64,000 nucleotides of DNA, from contig CM043955.1 in assembly GCA_014529385.2 (NCBI GenBank), forward strand, positions 150,737,640-150,801,639, read 5' to 3'. The stretch comes from Adiantum capillus-veneris (lineage: Eukaryota > Streptophyta > Polypodiopsida > Polypodiales > Pteridaceae). Below are positions 1 to 10,071 of this stretch, one piece after another (the first letter of the stretch is position 1; the number at the start of each line of letters is the position of its first letter). Both the position numbers and the translations under genes were made by a program. Below the pieces are notes generated by a model that worked only from the letters and a program-made list of their open reading frames with translations, ran no database searches and had not been told where the DNA came from.

Positions 1-207
1 AAAACTCGCACTGGATGCCATAGTACGAGCTCTGGATACCGAGTGAGAAGTGGCAGCAGAAGATGGACGGATGTGGTGAAGAACAATAGCAACAGGTGCA
101 TTCCTTAGATCCAAGGGTGGACAACAGCAACCTCCAAATGTGGAACTTCTGAGAGCAACCCCGTCATGGTGATCTCCTAGATCTACAATGTACGCGGAGA
201 GGGAGAG

Positions 208-1550
208 TGTCACCAGGAGGTGTATTTTTAATGTTGCCTTCCGTAAATAAGTATTAGATATATTTATTTTATTTTTACTTGTTTGTCCCAAAACCCTTGA
301 AAAGGTGCAAGTGGACATTGCATGGCCAGTGTGAAACGGCTGCAGCCAAATGGGTTTCTCACATCGGGGATCGTCAAGTCACTGCAACTTTATAAGTTGA
401 AAGGGGCCAGTAAATTAACCCACATTGTAGATGTTGGTCAAATGGTAGTCTTCAATGATGGTCAGGAGACCGATAGGGACACCATGGAAGCATCTCCTAA
501 AATTTAGGGAACTGCTATTTTTGACCGGAAAATGTGTTCGCGTCACTAGCTCTGGAATGACAAGGGGAACATTTTATTGCTCTGCTGCCAAGTCAACTGA
601 CGCACCAGTTGAGATATTTTTAGCAGGGAAAGCCCAAACTCGGAAACTGGGTGACGTGTCAGCCTCTGAGCGATTCTGCCACTCTGGGAGGCAAAAACGA
701 GCTGCATATCAACAAAGGGGGCGCCATTTTCAGCCTCAGGTGGATTGTAGCAAGTACAGAAGCTATGGAATGCTTACCTTGCCCTCTATGCACAGTATGG
801 TGACGGGAGTGATGCCCCGCATGCTACATACTGCTCTCTTTCTCCCCTACGTACAATATGTTATGCCCCACTAGTGGGCTTCTCATTTGACCTATGTACA
901 ACTGTGGGGAATATGCTTTCGTGCCGAGGCAAGAGCCTCTTTGCACAGGAACCGGTGCAACTAGCTACTGCACCAAAGCAGGTACACGAGAGGGTGATAA
1001 CCTCTCGATTGCGCAGTAAATTCAGCATTGTACGCTTGCTGTTTTTACTCTATTTTGGGGCTGTTTTGAGCCCAAAATGTTTCCAAAATCAAGGGGCACT
1101 TAGCCCAAGGTGCAGGGAACAGTGCAGGGACAGTCGTGTGCCCAAATCAGGTCAAAAACAGGGCTGAACCAGAAATTACAGCGACCTGCAAATTTACTGT
1201 TTTGTGCTCCCGACTGAGGGAATATGTCCGTGGAACAGAGGGCCTACCTTACAAACTGATTCAGATTGATTTTGGTACCGTTATGCTGCCGAAATTTTGC
1301 CGAATCTGGAGCGTACTAGCTGGATGCAGATGTTGTCTTCCAGGGGCTCTTTTTGTAATTCTCTCTCTCTAAATTAAAGAAATACCGAAAGGGGCGCCAG
1401 TCTTTGGGGCCTACAGGGTGTCGGTCTCGTGTGCGCAGTGACATTCTAGTCGCTGGACGCAACTGTGTTCTCTTCCCTTCTCAGTGCTCTGTGTAAAGTT
1501 TACAGGTAATTGAAATAGTACCGCCCTCTACGTTGTACGGGCCGGTTATA
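208..1550 (+). repeat. E1 5' LTR
   Basis: 1,343 bp, starting TGTCACC and ending GGTTATA. It matches 6861-8298 nearly base for base but lacks about 95 bp present in the 3' LTR at roughly 7024-7118. The ends were fixed by the GAGAG duplication and by the point where the two copies diverge. It ends in TA rather than the usual CA in both copies. Confidence 0.92.
1376..1411 (+). promoter_or_regulatory. Conserved R/U5 motif shared by several LTR families (first copy)
   Basis: A block of about 36 bp whose core reads AATACCGAAAGGGGCGCC, then TTTGGGGCC. Other copies: 8124-8159, 8553-8588, 17064-17099 and 51367-51399 (+); 35936-35971 and 42408-42443 (+, in E2); 24961-24996, 27176-27211 and 60868-60904 (-). 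In every LTR it lies about 120-150 bp before the LTR 3' end, just after an A/T-rich stretch. That position suits the R/U5 zone (poly(A) site or leader RNA). The function is inference. Confidence 0.75.
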
Positions 1551-1565
1551 TGGTTCCATCGACGG
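1551..1565 (+). other. E1 primer-binding site (candidate)
   Basis: TGGTTCCATCGACGG directly follows the LTR. It starts with TGG, as expected for pairing with the CCA end of a tRNA, but it is not the TGGTATCAGAGC form used by E3, E4 and E6. I cannot name the tRNA. Confidence 0.5.
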
Positions 1566-1636
1566 GATAGTCACTTTTTCTTCAAAAAGTGCAGCGTGGA
1601 TTGTTGTGGGTGAAAGCAACACAGAGTTTGTCGATA

Positions 1637-3120
1637 TGGCAGAGAAGAGAGACCAAGTACCTGAAGAGGGATCTTCCTCACATGGCACAGAGAAAATTCC
1701 TTCAACTCTTCAAGAAGAGGACAGGTTGTTTAGAACTCAACTGCGTTGTTTGCATGGACATGTTTCAGCAGTTGGCTAACAACCCAAGAATGCAGGAATT
1801 CTTACAAGCTCCGACACAGGGTTTTCACCCTCCTACACAGGGCATGACTGAGCCGTTGCAGGAAAAGGAGATTTCCAATGCGCAGAGGACTCATGATGCT
1901 CGAGGGAAAGCCCATGTGGTTGAGCAACTAGCGGTGTCCAATGATCCAAAGCAACTTGCTTTAGCTGGACAGGAACCGTTTGTGAATGGTCAAGGGAGCA
2001 ATGAACAGGCTATGCGTCAGACCCTTCCATTACCTAATACTTATCCTGGTTATTTTGGAGGTGGTTCAGTGTTTCAAGCTATGGCTGGACCTTCCACAGG
2101 TTATATGCCAGGGAATGTGTTCGGGACAATGCAAACAGGCATGGGTAACCCTATGTACGCGAACATGGGTGTCCAACCAAGTTTTCAGGGTGCCTATGGC
2201 CAGTTTCGAGTGCCTGGAACACAATTTGGTATGGCTGGTTTTTCGCAGCCATGCGTACAAAATGCAGATATGACAAGGAAAACAGTTGATGCGAGTGCTG
2301 GAATGAACACTCATGGAGCACCACTGTTACAGGCACCTGTTTATGATAATGTGGCTCCTTTGAGTCAGCCTAAGGATTACAAGGAAGGTGGGCAGGGAGT
2401 GAAGTTTGAAACTTTCAGAGGAACTGAGGACCAAGGCTGCCACTTTCTTGAAAGGGAAATGCACTTCAATGGTGGACCGCATTGTTGAACCAAGGTCAAG
2501 CCCCAACAACGTGGGTCCAATTCAAACAACTTTTTGCGCCTACATGGTTGACAAACACTTTTGAAGTGGATGTGATGACGGAATGGCACGAGTTGAATGC
2601 TAAACAATGTGCGGATCTGGAAGAGTACAATAAACAGTTTTGGGCCGCACTGTTGCCAGTCACCTCTTACAGGTTTGTGCCTTTGTCAGAACAAATTGAG
2701 AAGTACTGTTGCGGATTGCCCAAGAAAATCAGGGACTACTGCACAAAGACTACTGTCATGAATATTTTTCAATTGATAGAGAATGCAAGAGTGGCCAACA
2801 ATCTGTCGAAGGGAGATTCCAATGGATTTAATAGCCACAAGAAAGGGGCCCAGGGCAAACAGTTTTCAGCCAAGGGCAATGTTGCAGCAAAGCCTTCTGA
2901 GTCTCCTGCAAAGAAGCCCTCCACTGAAGAAGCCGATATGTCCATGAAGCAGTCTAAATCTTCTTCGGAACGAGGACAAGGACAAAAAAGGCATTTTTCT
3001 GGCAAAACTTTTCAAGAAAAGAAAGCTCTTAGGGAGGCCAAGAAATGCTACATTTGTGAACAGGAAGGACACTTTGCAAATGAGTGCCCACAGAAGAAGT
3101 CACAGGATAAGGATGACAAG
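1637..3120 (+). pseudogene. gag: E1 gag (broken)
   Basis: The likely start MAEKRDQ at 1637 soon shifts frame near 1735. A Met/Gln/Pro-rich stretch runs to about 2390, then the conserved capsid-like part (WVQFKQLF, then FWAALLPV) in the frame open from 2482. Compared with E2, about 25-30 residues before the first Trp pair are missing and one extra base lies near 2458. A Lys/Ser-rich tail leads to a CCHC zinc knuckle, CYICEQEGHFANEC (3047-3088), which binds RNA during packaging. The deletion and frameshifts mean no normal Gag is made. Confidence 0.85.
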
Positions 3121-3159
3121 TCAGACCATAAAGGGAAGAAGCCAAAGCCGAGTGCAGGA

Positions 3160-4761
3160 CTTGTTCCAAATTTGGTTGGAGATCAGCCAAACACAGATGC
3201 CACGGAGCTGTGCAGAGCTTGGGGCAAAGTTAGAGACCAGACAGTGCTGGTTTTCTTTGATCCAAGAGCCCGTGCAAATTTCATATCACCAGAATTGGCA
3301 TCAAAGTTGGGCATTCGTGCAGAGGAGATGGGTATGACAGGCGAAGCAGGTTTGGCATGCCCAGGACATTCAGAGCCTGTTACTCCCATTCTGGGAAAGC
3401 TTCGTCTGCACATTCAGAGCTATGTGGATGCGGAAGAATTTCATATTATGCCGCTTGAGGGCTGTGATGTGTTATTGGGTATCCCATGGTGTTACAGGTT
3501 GCATGCTATGGTGGATACTTACAACAAAAAGATTACCCTTGTACATAGAGGAAAGACTCATGTCCTTGATGTAAAGCTTAAAGGCGAGTCTGTTCCAGTT
3601 GTTTCTGCTTCTGCTATTTCATCTGTAATAAAGAATCATCTTTCTGCGTACTTGATCTTTGCAAAAGAAGTACCTCAAGTTGTATCTAATTTGTCTGCCT
3701 TAGATAAAGATAGGTCAACTTTTTTGAGTGGTTTCAGTGATTGTTTTTCGGACTCTTTGCCAGGGGAGTTACGTCCTGAGAGACCTGAGGATCATACTAT
3801 AGATCTTGTGCCAGGTTCTAGTCCACCGAATAGACCACCATACAGGGTTAGTACAGCCCAGCAGAAAGAGATTATGGGTCAGGTCAACGAGCTTTTAGAG
3901 AAGGGGCTGATTCAGCCCAGTTCATCCCCTTTTTTTTCGCCTGTACTCTTAGTGCAGAAGAAGGATGGTTCATGGCGCATGTGCATTGACTATCACGCCT
4001 TGAATAAGAATACCATAAAGAACAGGTTCCCCATACCGAGGATAGATGACATTCTTGATCGGCTTGAGGGAGTGTCATTGTTTACAAGAATAGACCTAAA
4101 GAGCGGGTATCATCAGATACGCATTAGACCAGAAGATGTCCATAAGACTGTGTTCAGGACAACATTTGGTCTCTATGAGTTTCTTGTCATGCCATTTGGT
4201 CTCACAAATGCTCCTGCCACATTTAATAGAATGATGGACAGAATTTTTAGACCACATAGAAACTTCGTGGGTACCTTCTTTGATGACATGATTGTCTACT
4301 CAAAGTCTGAAGAGGAGCATAGGGATCACTTGACCGCAGTTTTCAATGAGCTACGCAAGAAGAGGCTACTCATTAATGCGAAGAAAAGTGAGTTCTTTTT
4401 GCAAGAGATTCACTTCCTTGGGCACATTGTTTCAAAGGATGGGGTACGCATGGATCCTGCTAAAGTGGAAGCAATTAGGTCATGGCCAGACTTGAAGTCC
4501 GTACATGACATTCGAAGCTTTCTAGGCTTATGTTCCTATTACAGGAGGTTCATCCGAAATTTTGCTGAGATTGCTTCTCCACTCCATGCACTGCAAGGAA
4601 AAGGAGCTACTTTCAAGTGGACAGCCAAGGAAATTTTAGCGTTCAAACACTTGAAAGAGAAGCTGACTTCAGATCCGGTAATTATTTTGCCAGATCTTTC
4701 TAAACCTTTTGTGGTTCAATGTGATGCGTGTGGCCATAGTCTTGGTGCAGTTCTAATGTAG
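3160..4761 (+). pseudogene. pol: E1 pol part 1: protease, reverse transcriptase, start of RNase H
   Basis: Open in one frame with the end of gag. Protease region about 3230-3560: the active-site triplet reads D-P-R (Asp at 3259) where D-S/T-G is normal, so cleavage activity is doubtful; the later VLLGIPW block is kept. RT about 3780-4500: [34 protein letters not shown] and the catalytic FFDDM (4276-4287). RNase H begins near 4690 (QCDACGHSLGAVLM) and is cut by TAG at 4759-4761 and TGA at 4768-4770. Confidence 0.9.
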
Positions 4762-6432
4762 AATGGCTGAGTAGTCGCATATGAGAGCAGAATTCTTTTG
4801 AAGACTGAAAGGAACTTGCAAGTCTATGAGAAAGAATTGCTGGCAGTAATTCATGCTCTCACTAGTTGGAAACACTATTTGCTAGGGGCTGATTTTGTTG
4901 TCCAAACGGATCATCAAACCTTGCGATATTTTCTTACACAGACGAAGTTGTCTGAGAAGCACATGCGATGGGCAAACATCTTGTCAATGTTCCATTTTCA
5001 GATTGTGCATGTGCAAGGGAAAAAGAACGTGGTGGCTGATGCGTTGTCACGAAAGCCCCAAATTTCAGCAGTGTCAATACCGTACCATTGTGAACTAGAC
5101 GAAATGAAGACACAATATGCTAAAGATTCAGATTTTGCAAGGATCTATGACCAGCTTGTTGATGGGCTGTTACATCATGAGCACTATATGCTTAAGAATG
5201 ACTTTCTCATGATGCATGGAAAGTTATGCGTTACTAAACAGTTACGGCCAAAGATTTTGATGGAAAGTCATGCTCCACCTTATGCTGGGCATCGTGGAAT
5301 TGATGCGACAGTGAAAGGGGTTGAGGCATTCTTCTATTGGCCAGCTTTGCGTCAAGATGTTGACACATTTGTAAGATCATGCTTAGTATGCCAAAAAGTC
5401 AAATTTGACAGACAAAAGCAACCGGGATTGTTGCAGCCATTGCCGATCCCTGATAGGCCATGGGAAAGTATAGCAATGGACTTTATCTTTGATCTTCCAA
5501 GGACGCAAACAGGAAATGATGGGATTTGGACTATCATTTGTAGGTTCAGTAAGCAGGCCCATTTCATTCCTGTTAGGAAGAAGATAAAGCCAGAACACAT
5601 GGTCAAGATATTCATGAGCAATATCTTTAAATATCATGGGATGCCTCAATCAATTGTCAGTGACAGGGATCCACGTATGACGAGTCTTTTCTGGAAGGCA
5701 TTGTTTGAGAACATGGGCACTACGCTCAAGTTCTCTTCTTCGTTTCATCCGCAAACTGATGAACAGTCAGTAGAGGCAAATTCTACTGTCTTGAACCTGC
5801 TCAAATGTTATGTCTCAGAGCACAAGGCAACTTGGGAACACCATCTCCCATTGGTTGAATATGCTTACAATAACAGTGTGCATACATCAACAGGTAAGGC
5901 ACCATTTGAGATAGTGGAAGGAGGAAAGAAAGTCCCGCCCATTTTGCAGACTAAGGACAAGATATTTGAGGCAAACAAGTATGTGCAAGATATGGATGAA
6001 ACATACAGGAAGATAAAGATTGCTCTTGAGAAGACTCAGGCTAAGCAAAAGAAAGTTGCTGATCGTCATCGTCGTGAACTTGTATTTTCACTTGGTGATT
6101 GGATACTTTTGCGCTTTGAAAAGGCCAGGTTAAGGAAAAGGAAAGGCAAGGAACGCTTGTTTCCTAAGCTCAGTATGCGATATTATGGTCCTTTTCAGAT
6201 TTCAGAAAAGATCAGCGATGTAGCTTACAGGTTAATGCTACCAGAAGGCTGGAAAATACATAATGCTTTTCATGTCAACCTTCTAAGGCCCTTTGTGGTG
6301 ATGTGCCAGAGAATATGCTTCATGAGGAACAACCCGAAGTGGAAGAATTGGATGAAATCCTTGTTCCTTAACAGATATTGGCACATAAAGAAAGAAAGGT
6401 TAGAGGAAAAGTTGCAAGACGCTATTTGGTGA
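4762..6432 (+). pseudogene. pol: E1 pol part 2: RNase H remainder and integrase
   Basis: Same frame as the upstream pol after the two stops. RNase H continues with [21 protein letters not shown] and NVVADALSRKP (to about 5055). Integrase: zinc-binding HHCC part about 5287-5400, catalytic core with Asp in SIAMDFIFDLP (about 5475), Asp in IVSDRDPR (about 5660) and Glu near 5770 (the usual DGQTE-type block is altered), then the C-terminal part with FHVNLLRPF (6270-6295). A frameshift near 6300 puts the last residues out of frame. Confidence 0.88.
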
Positions 6433-6551
6433 AGTTCAAAAACTATCCATCGTTGGATGCCAAATGGATGGAAGACTCTGAATTGGTTGATTCACCTCAG
6501 CTATTGCAATTGTATCTTGAAGCCTTTCAGATGGAACCCACAGTGACTTGA
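6423..6551 (+). pseudogene. E1 integrase C-terminal chromodomain-like piece
   Basis: In another frame than the integrase above, the sequence reads LVKFKNYPSLDAKWMED and ends at TGA 6549-6551. E2 has a close counterpart at about 41300-41408. Chromodomain tails of chromoviruses steer integration to chromatin. Here a frameshift separates it from the integrase. Confidence 0.7.
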
Positions 6552-6848
6552 TACAGCCTTTTTGCAGCAAGGCAAGAGCATGGTTCATGATGCTCAAGAG
6601 AGTAGTTAAGAAATTGTATCTACTCTTTCCATACAGAATTTAGCTAGAGAAGTTTGTGCTCAAGAGTACACTAGAAGACTTCTATGCTTGCTATATGTGT
6701 CGTAGCCAGGTTGGTGGGATTGTTTAATCGTCCAACGCTACATTTCCGGAAGCATGTATATCTTGGATTCCCATCATAGAATATATGTGATATCAGGAGA
6801 TATCCGCATGTATTATTGGCATGCAAGCGAGGTCGCTTGCAGTATTTC

Positions 6849-6860
6849 AAGGGTGGGGTG
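6849..6860 (+). other. E1 polypurine tract
   Basis: AAGGGTGGGGTG lies directly before the 3' LTR and would prime plus-strand DNA synthesis. Confidence 0.7.
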
Positions 6861-8298
6861 TGTCACCAGAAGGTGTATTTTTCCTGTTGCCTTCCGTAAA
6901 TAAGTATTAGATATATTTATTTTATTTTTACTTGTTTGTCCCAAAACCCTTGAAAAGGTGCAAGTGGACATTGCATGGCCAGTGTGAAACGACTGCAGCC
7001 AAATGGGTTTCTCACATCGGGGATCTAGGTCGGTCAGACAAGGACTGCCCGGGCCAGTTAGCACTGAATTCTGATGAGTATGGAAGCTCGTGTGCGCCAA
7101 ACTGGAATTTGGGCCACTCGTCAAGTCACTGCAACTTTATAAGTTGAAAGGGGCCAGTAAATTAACCCACATTGTAGATGTTGGTCAAATGGTAGTCTTC
7201 AATGATGGTCAGGAGACCGATAGGGACACCATGGAAGCATCTCCTAAAATTTAGGGAACTGCTATTTTTGACCGGAAAATGTGTTCGCGTCACTAGCTCT
7301 GGAATGACAAGGGGAACATTTTATTGCTCTGCTGCCAAGTCAACTGACGCACCAGTTGAGATATTTTTAGCAGGGAAAGCCCAAACTCGGAAACTGGGCG
7401 ACGTGTCAGCCTCTGAGCGATTCTGCCACTCTGGGAGGCAAAAACGAGCTGCATATCAACAAAGGGGGCGCCATTTTCAGCCTCAGGTGGATTGTAGCAA
7501 GTACAGAAGCTATGGAATGCTTACCTTGCCCTCTATGCACAGTATGGTGACGGGAGTGATGCCCCGCATGCTACATACTGCTCTCTTTCTCCCCTACGTA
7601 CAGTATGTTATGCCCCACTAGTGGGCTTCTCATTTGACCTATGTACAGCTGTGGGGAAATATGCTTTTTTGCCGAGGCAAGAGCCTCTTTGCACAGGAAC
7701 CAGTGCAGCTAGCTACTACACCAAAGCAGGTACACGAGAGGGTGATAACCTCTCGATTGCGTAGTAAATTCAGCATTGTACGCTTGCTGTTTTTACTCTA
7801 TTTTGGGACTGTTTTGAGCCCAAAATGTTTCCAAAATCAAGGGGCACTTAGCCCAAGGTGCAGGGAACAGTGCAGGGACAGTCGTGTGCCCAAATCAGGT
7901 CAAAAACAGGGCTGAACCAGAAATTACAGCGACCTGCAAATTTACTGTTTTGTGCTCCCGACTGAGGGAATATGTCCGTGGAACAGAGGGCCTACCTTAC
8001 AAACTGATTCGGATTGATTTCGGTACCGTTATCCTGCCGAAATTTTGCCGAATCTGGAGCGTACTAGCTGGATGCAGGTGTTGTCTTCCAGGGGCTCTTT
8101 TTGTAATTCTCTCTCTCTAAATTAAAGAAATACCGAAAGGGGCGCCAGTCTTTGGGGCCTACAGGGTGTCGGTCTCGTGTGCGCAGTGACATTCTAGTCG
8201 TTGGACGCAACTGTGTTCTCTTCCCTTCTCAGTGCTCTGTGTAAAGTTTACAGGTAATTGAAATAGTACCGCCCTCTACGTTGTACGGGCCGGTTATA
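6861..8298 (+). repeat. E1 3' LTR
   Basis: 1,438 bp, with the same ends as the 5' LTR. It keeps a segment of about 95 bp (roughly 7024-7118) missing from the 5' copy. Its last 358 bp plus 71 bp of flank were later duplicated in tandem. Confidence 0.92.
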
Positions 8299-8798
8299 GA
8301 GAGTCACCTAGGGAAAGAGAGGACACAGAAGAAGAGGGATCGTGCAAAAACAGAAAGGAGTTGCAAAAATTTACTGTTTTGTGCTCCCGACTGAGGGAAT
8401 ATGTCCGTGGAACAGAGGGCCTACCTTACAAACTGATTCGGATTGATTTCGGTACCGTTATCCTGCCGAAATTTTGCCGAATCTGGAGCGTACTAGCTGG
8501 ATGCAGGTGTTGTCTTCCAGGGGCTCTTTTTGTAATTCTCTCTCTCTAAATTAAAGAAATACCGAAAGGGGCGCCAGTCTTTGGGGCCTACAGGGTGTCG
8601 GTCTCGTGTGCGCAGTGACATTCTAGTCGTTGGACGCAACTGTGTTCTCTTCCCTTCTCAGTGCTCTGTGTAAAGTTTACAGGTAATTGAAATAGTACCG
8701 CCCTCTACGTTGTACGGGCCGGTTATAGAGAGTCACCTAGGGAAAGAGAGGACACAGAAGAAGAGGGATCGTGCAAAAACAGAAAGGAGTTGCAAAGC
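7941..8798 (+). repeat. 429-bp tandem duplication over the E1/host junction
   Basis: Bases from TTTACTGTTTTGTGC at 7941 recur from 8370 with a period of 429 and almost no change. The unit holds the end of the 3' LTR, the GAGAG duplication and about 70 bp of the host LTR. TGCAAA occurs at both break points. The duplication must post-date the insertion of E1. Confidence 0.9.
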
Positions 8799-9307
8799 GG
8801 AATGGCGATCTAGCAAAAACGCTAGAAAGCTGGAAAATGCTAGAGAGAGAAAGCGTTGAAGAGAGAGAGAAACCCTAAACGCTAGCAAGCTCTAAAGATC
8901 ATTGAACTGATACAATGTGGATGAAGTACAAGGAGGTAGGGTCCCTATAAAGGGACTCCCACATTTTGCCCTACTCTCATCTCAACAAATAAATAACCTC
9001 ACAACTTGAAAATAGGGAAGACAAAGAAAATAAACCTAAAAACACGCATGTAGGTGGAATCCAATGGTACTAGGTATTAGGGAAAAATACCCTAAACCTG
9101 GGGCAACCTAGAGGAACAATATATGACACTGCCAGCAAGACAAGGCGGGCAAAACAATGGAAGGAACAGGCTAATAATGAGCAAACTACCTCACATAAGC
9201 CAAGTACAGCCACAGCACAGCCCTCACTCCCTATGCTCAACACTTGGGAGATACCGGAGCACTAGCAGCTCCGCCACGACCGGCCGGAGAGGTGACAAAC
9301 TCTAACA

Positions 9308-9649
9308 AGAAAATCCTCCAAGTTCTGAAGGATTTCGGACTAAAGATAGTTTTATTTACATCACATGAGAGTTTCTGCATTCTTTTGAATGTGAATTAGT
9401 CGATCTTCACGAAGCATGGTTGTTGTTGGCGTGTTTTATACATGTCTTGGGATTGTGTGGCTTGTAGTTTGGTGAAATGGGTGAGTAGGCATGAGTTTAT
9501 ACATGATGATACACTAGATATATATTAGCCACCCTAGTTGAAGGTGAACTTTGTGCTAGAATTCTGGCTAACATCATTCAACTAAGAGAGTTTTGCTACC
9601 ATCACATTCATCTTAAGCACGTACATAATTCAGTGAGAACATTAGGTAC
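9308..9649. other. Unassigned stretch
   Basis: A/T-rich sequence between the presumed LTR end and the poly(A)-like tail of the LINE piece. I see no coding sequence or repeat in it. Confidence 0.5.
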
Positions 9650-10071
9650 ACTTTTTCTTTTTTTTTTGTAAATCTATTTGATTAATTTACTAGTGGGAAA
9701 CCTCAAAGTGAGGAAAACCCACCAAAAGGGTAATATACAAGGGGAAGAACACAGAACTACTCAACTGTACAGGGTAGCTAGAAACATTCATAGGAAAGTC
9801 GATGTATCTCTGCAGTGATATCACCAACTTCCAAGGCAAACTGTAATGATTGCCTAAGGGAAAGCTTGAAGAGTGGGAATGGGTCTACATAAGTACGATG
9901 AAACATGTAAGCATTACGCTGACTCCACAAGGTCCAATAAGCACAGCATTTGACCCACATAAAGAGGACTGCAAAACACTGTAGTGTCAGTGAGAAAATA
10001 CCTTGAACCTTTTGTGAAAAACAACCCCAGGAAAGCAGATCCGCATACAAGCCGATACACGGCAGGTACAC
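9650..10071 (-). mobile_element. LINE-like 3' fragment with A-rich tail
   Basis: On the minus strand a frame of 97 residues (10071 to 9778) contains VLFMWVKCCAYWTLWSQRN, resembling the W-x-x-W-x-x-RN region near the C-terminus of plant LINE ORF2 proteins. It is followed by a short 3' UTR and an A-rich tail (complement of 9650-9669). That is the layout of a 5'-truncated non-LTR insertion. No RT motif is left, so the call rests on one short match and the tail. Confidence 0.45.

Larger units (their letters stand above)
208..8298 (+). mobile_element. E1: Ty3/gypsy LTR retrotransposon, degenerate
   Basis: A full-length element flanked by the 5-bp duplication GAGAG (203-207 and 8299-8303). Order: 5' LTR, gag, zinc knuckle, protease, reverse transcriptase, RNase H, integrase, chromodomain, PPT, 3' LTR. 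This is the gypsy order (RT before integrase), and the terminal chromodomain-like piece points to a chromovirus. The LTRs differ at few positions apart from one indel of about 95 bp, so insertion is fairly recent, but gag is frameshifted and pol carries stops. It inserted into another element's LTR. Confidence 0.93.
44..9307 (-). mobile_element. Probable LTR of a left-lying element, split by E1
   Basis: On the minus strand a TGTTAGAG-type LTR start lies at 9307, and a possible LTR end lies at 44. Next to it (29-41) is a primer-site-like sequence close to the tRNA-Met type (CGGTATCCAGAGC), followed by an ATG at 19-21 that could open a gag gene running out of the window to the left. A TATA-like stretch lies near 8945-8955. 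The LTR would be about 740 bp once E1 (208-8298) and the 429-bp duplication are removed. No second LTR or TSD can be seen, so this is inference from ends and spacing. Confidence 0.4.

Noticed and set aside
455..874. 139-codon open frame repeated identically at 7202-7621
   Set aside because: Both copies lie in the two LTRs of E1 and are identical only because the LTRs are. No domain, no conservation in other families.
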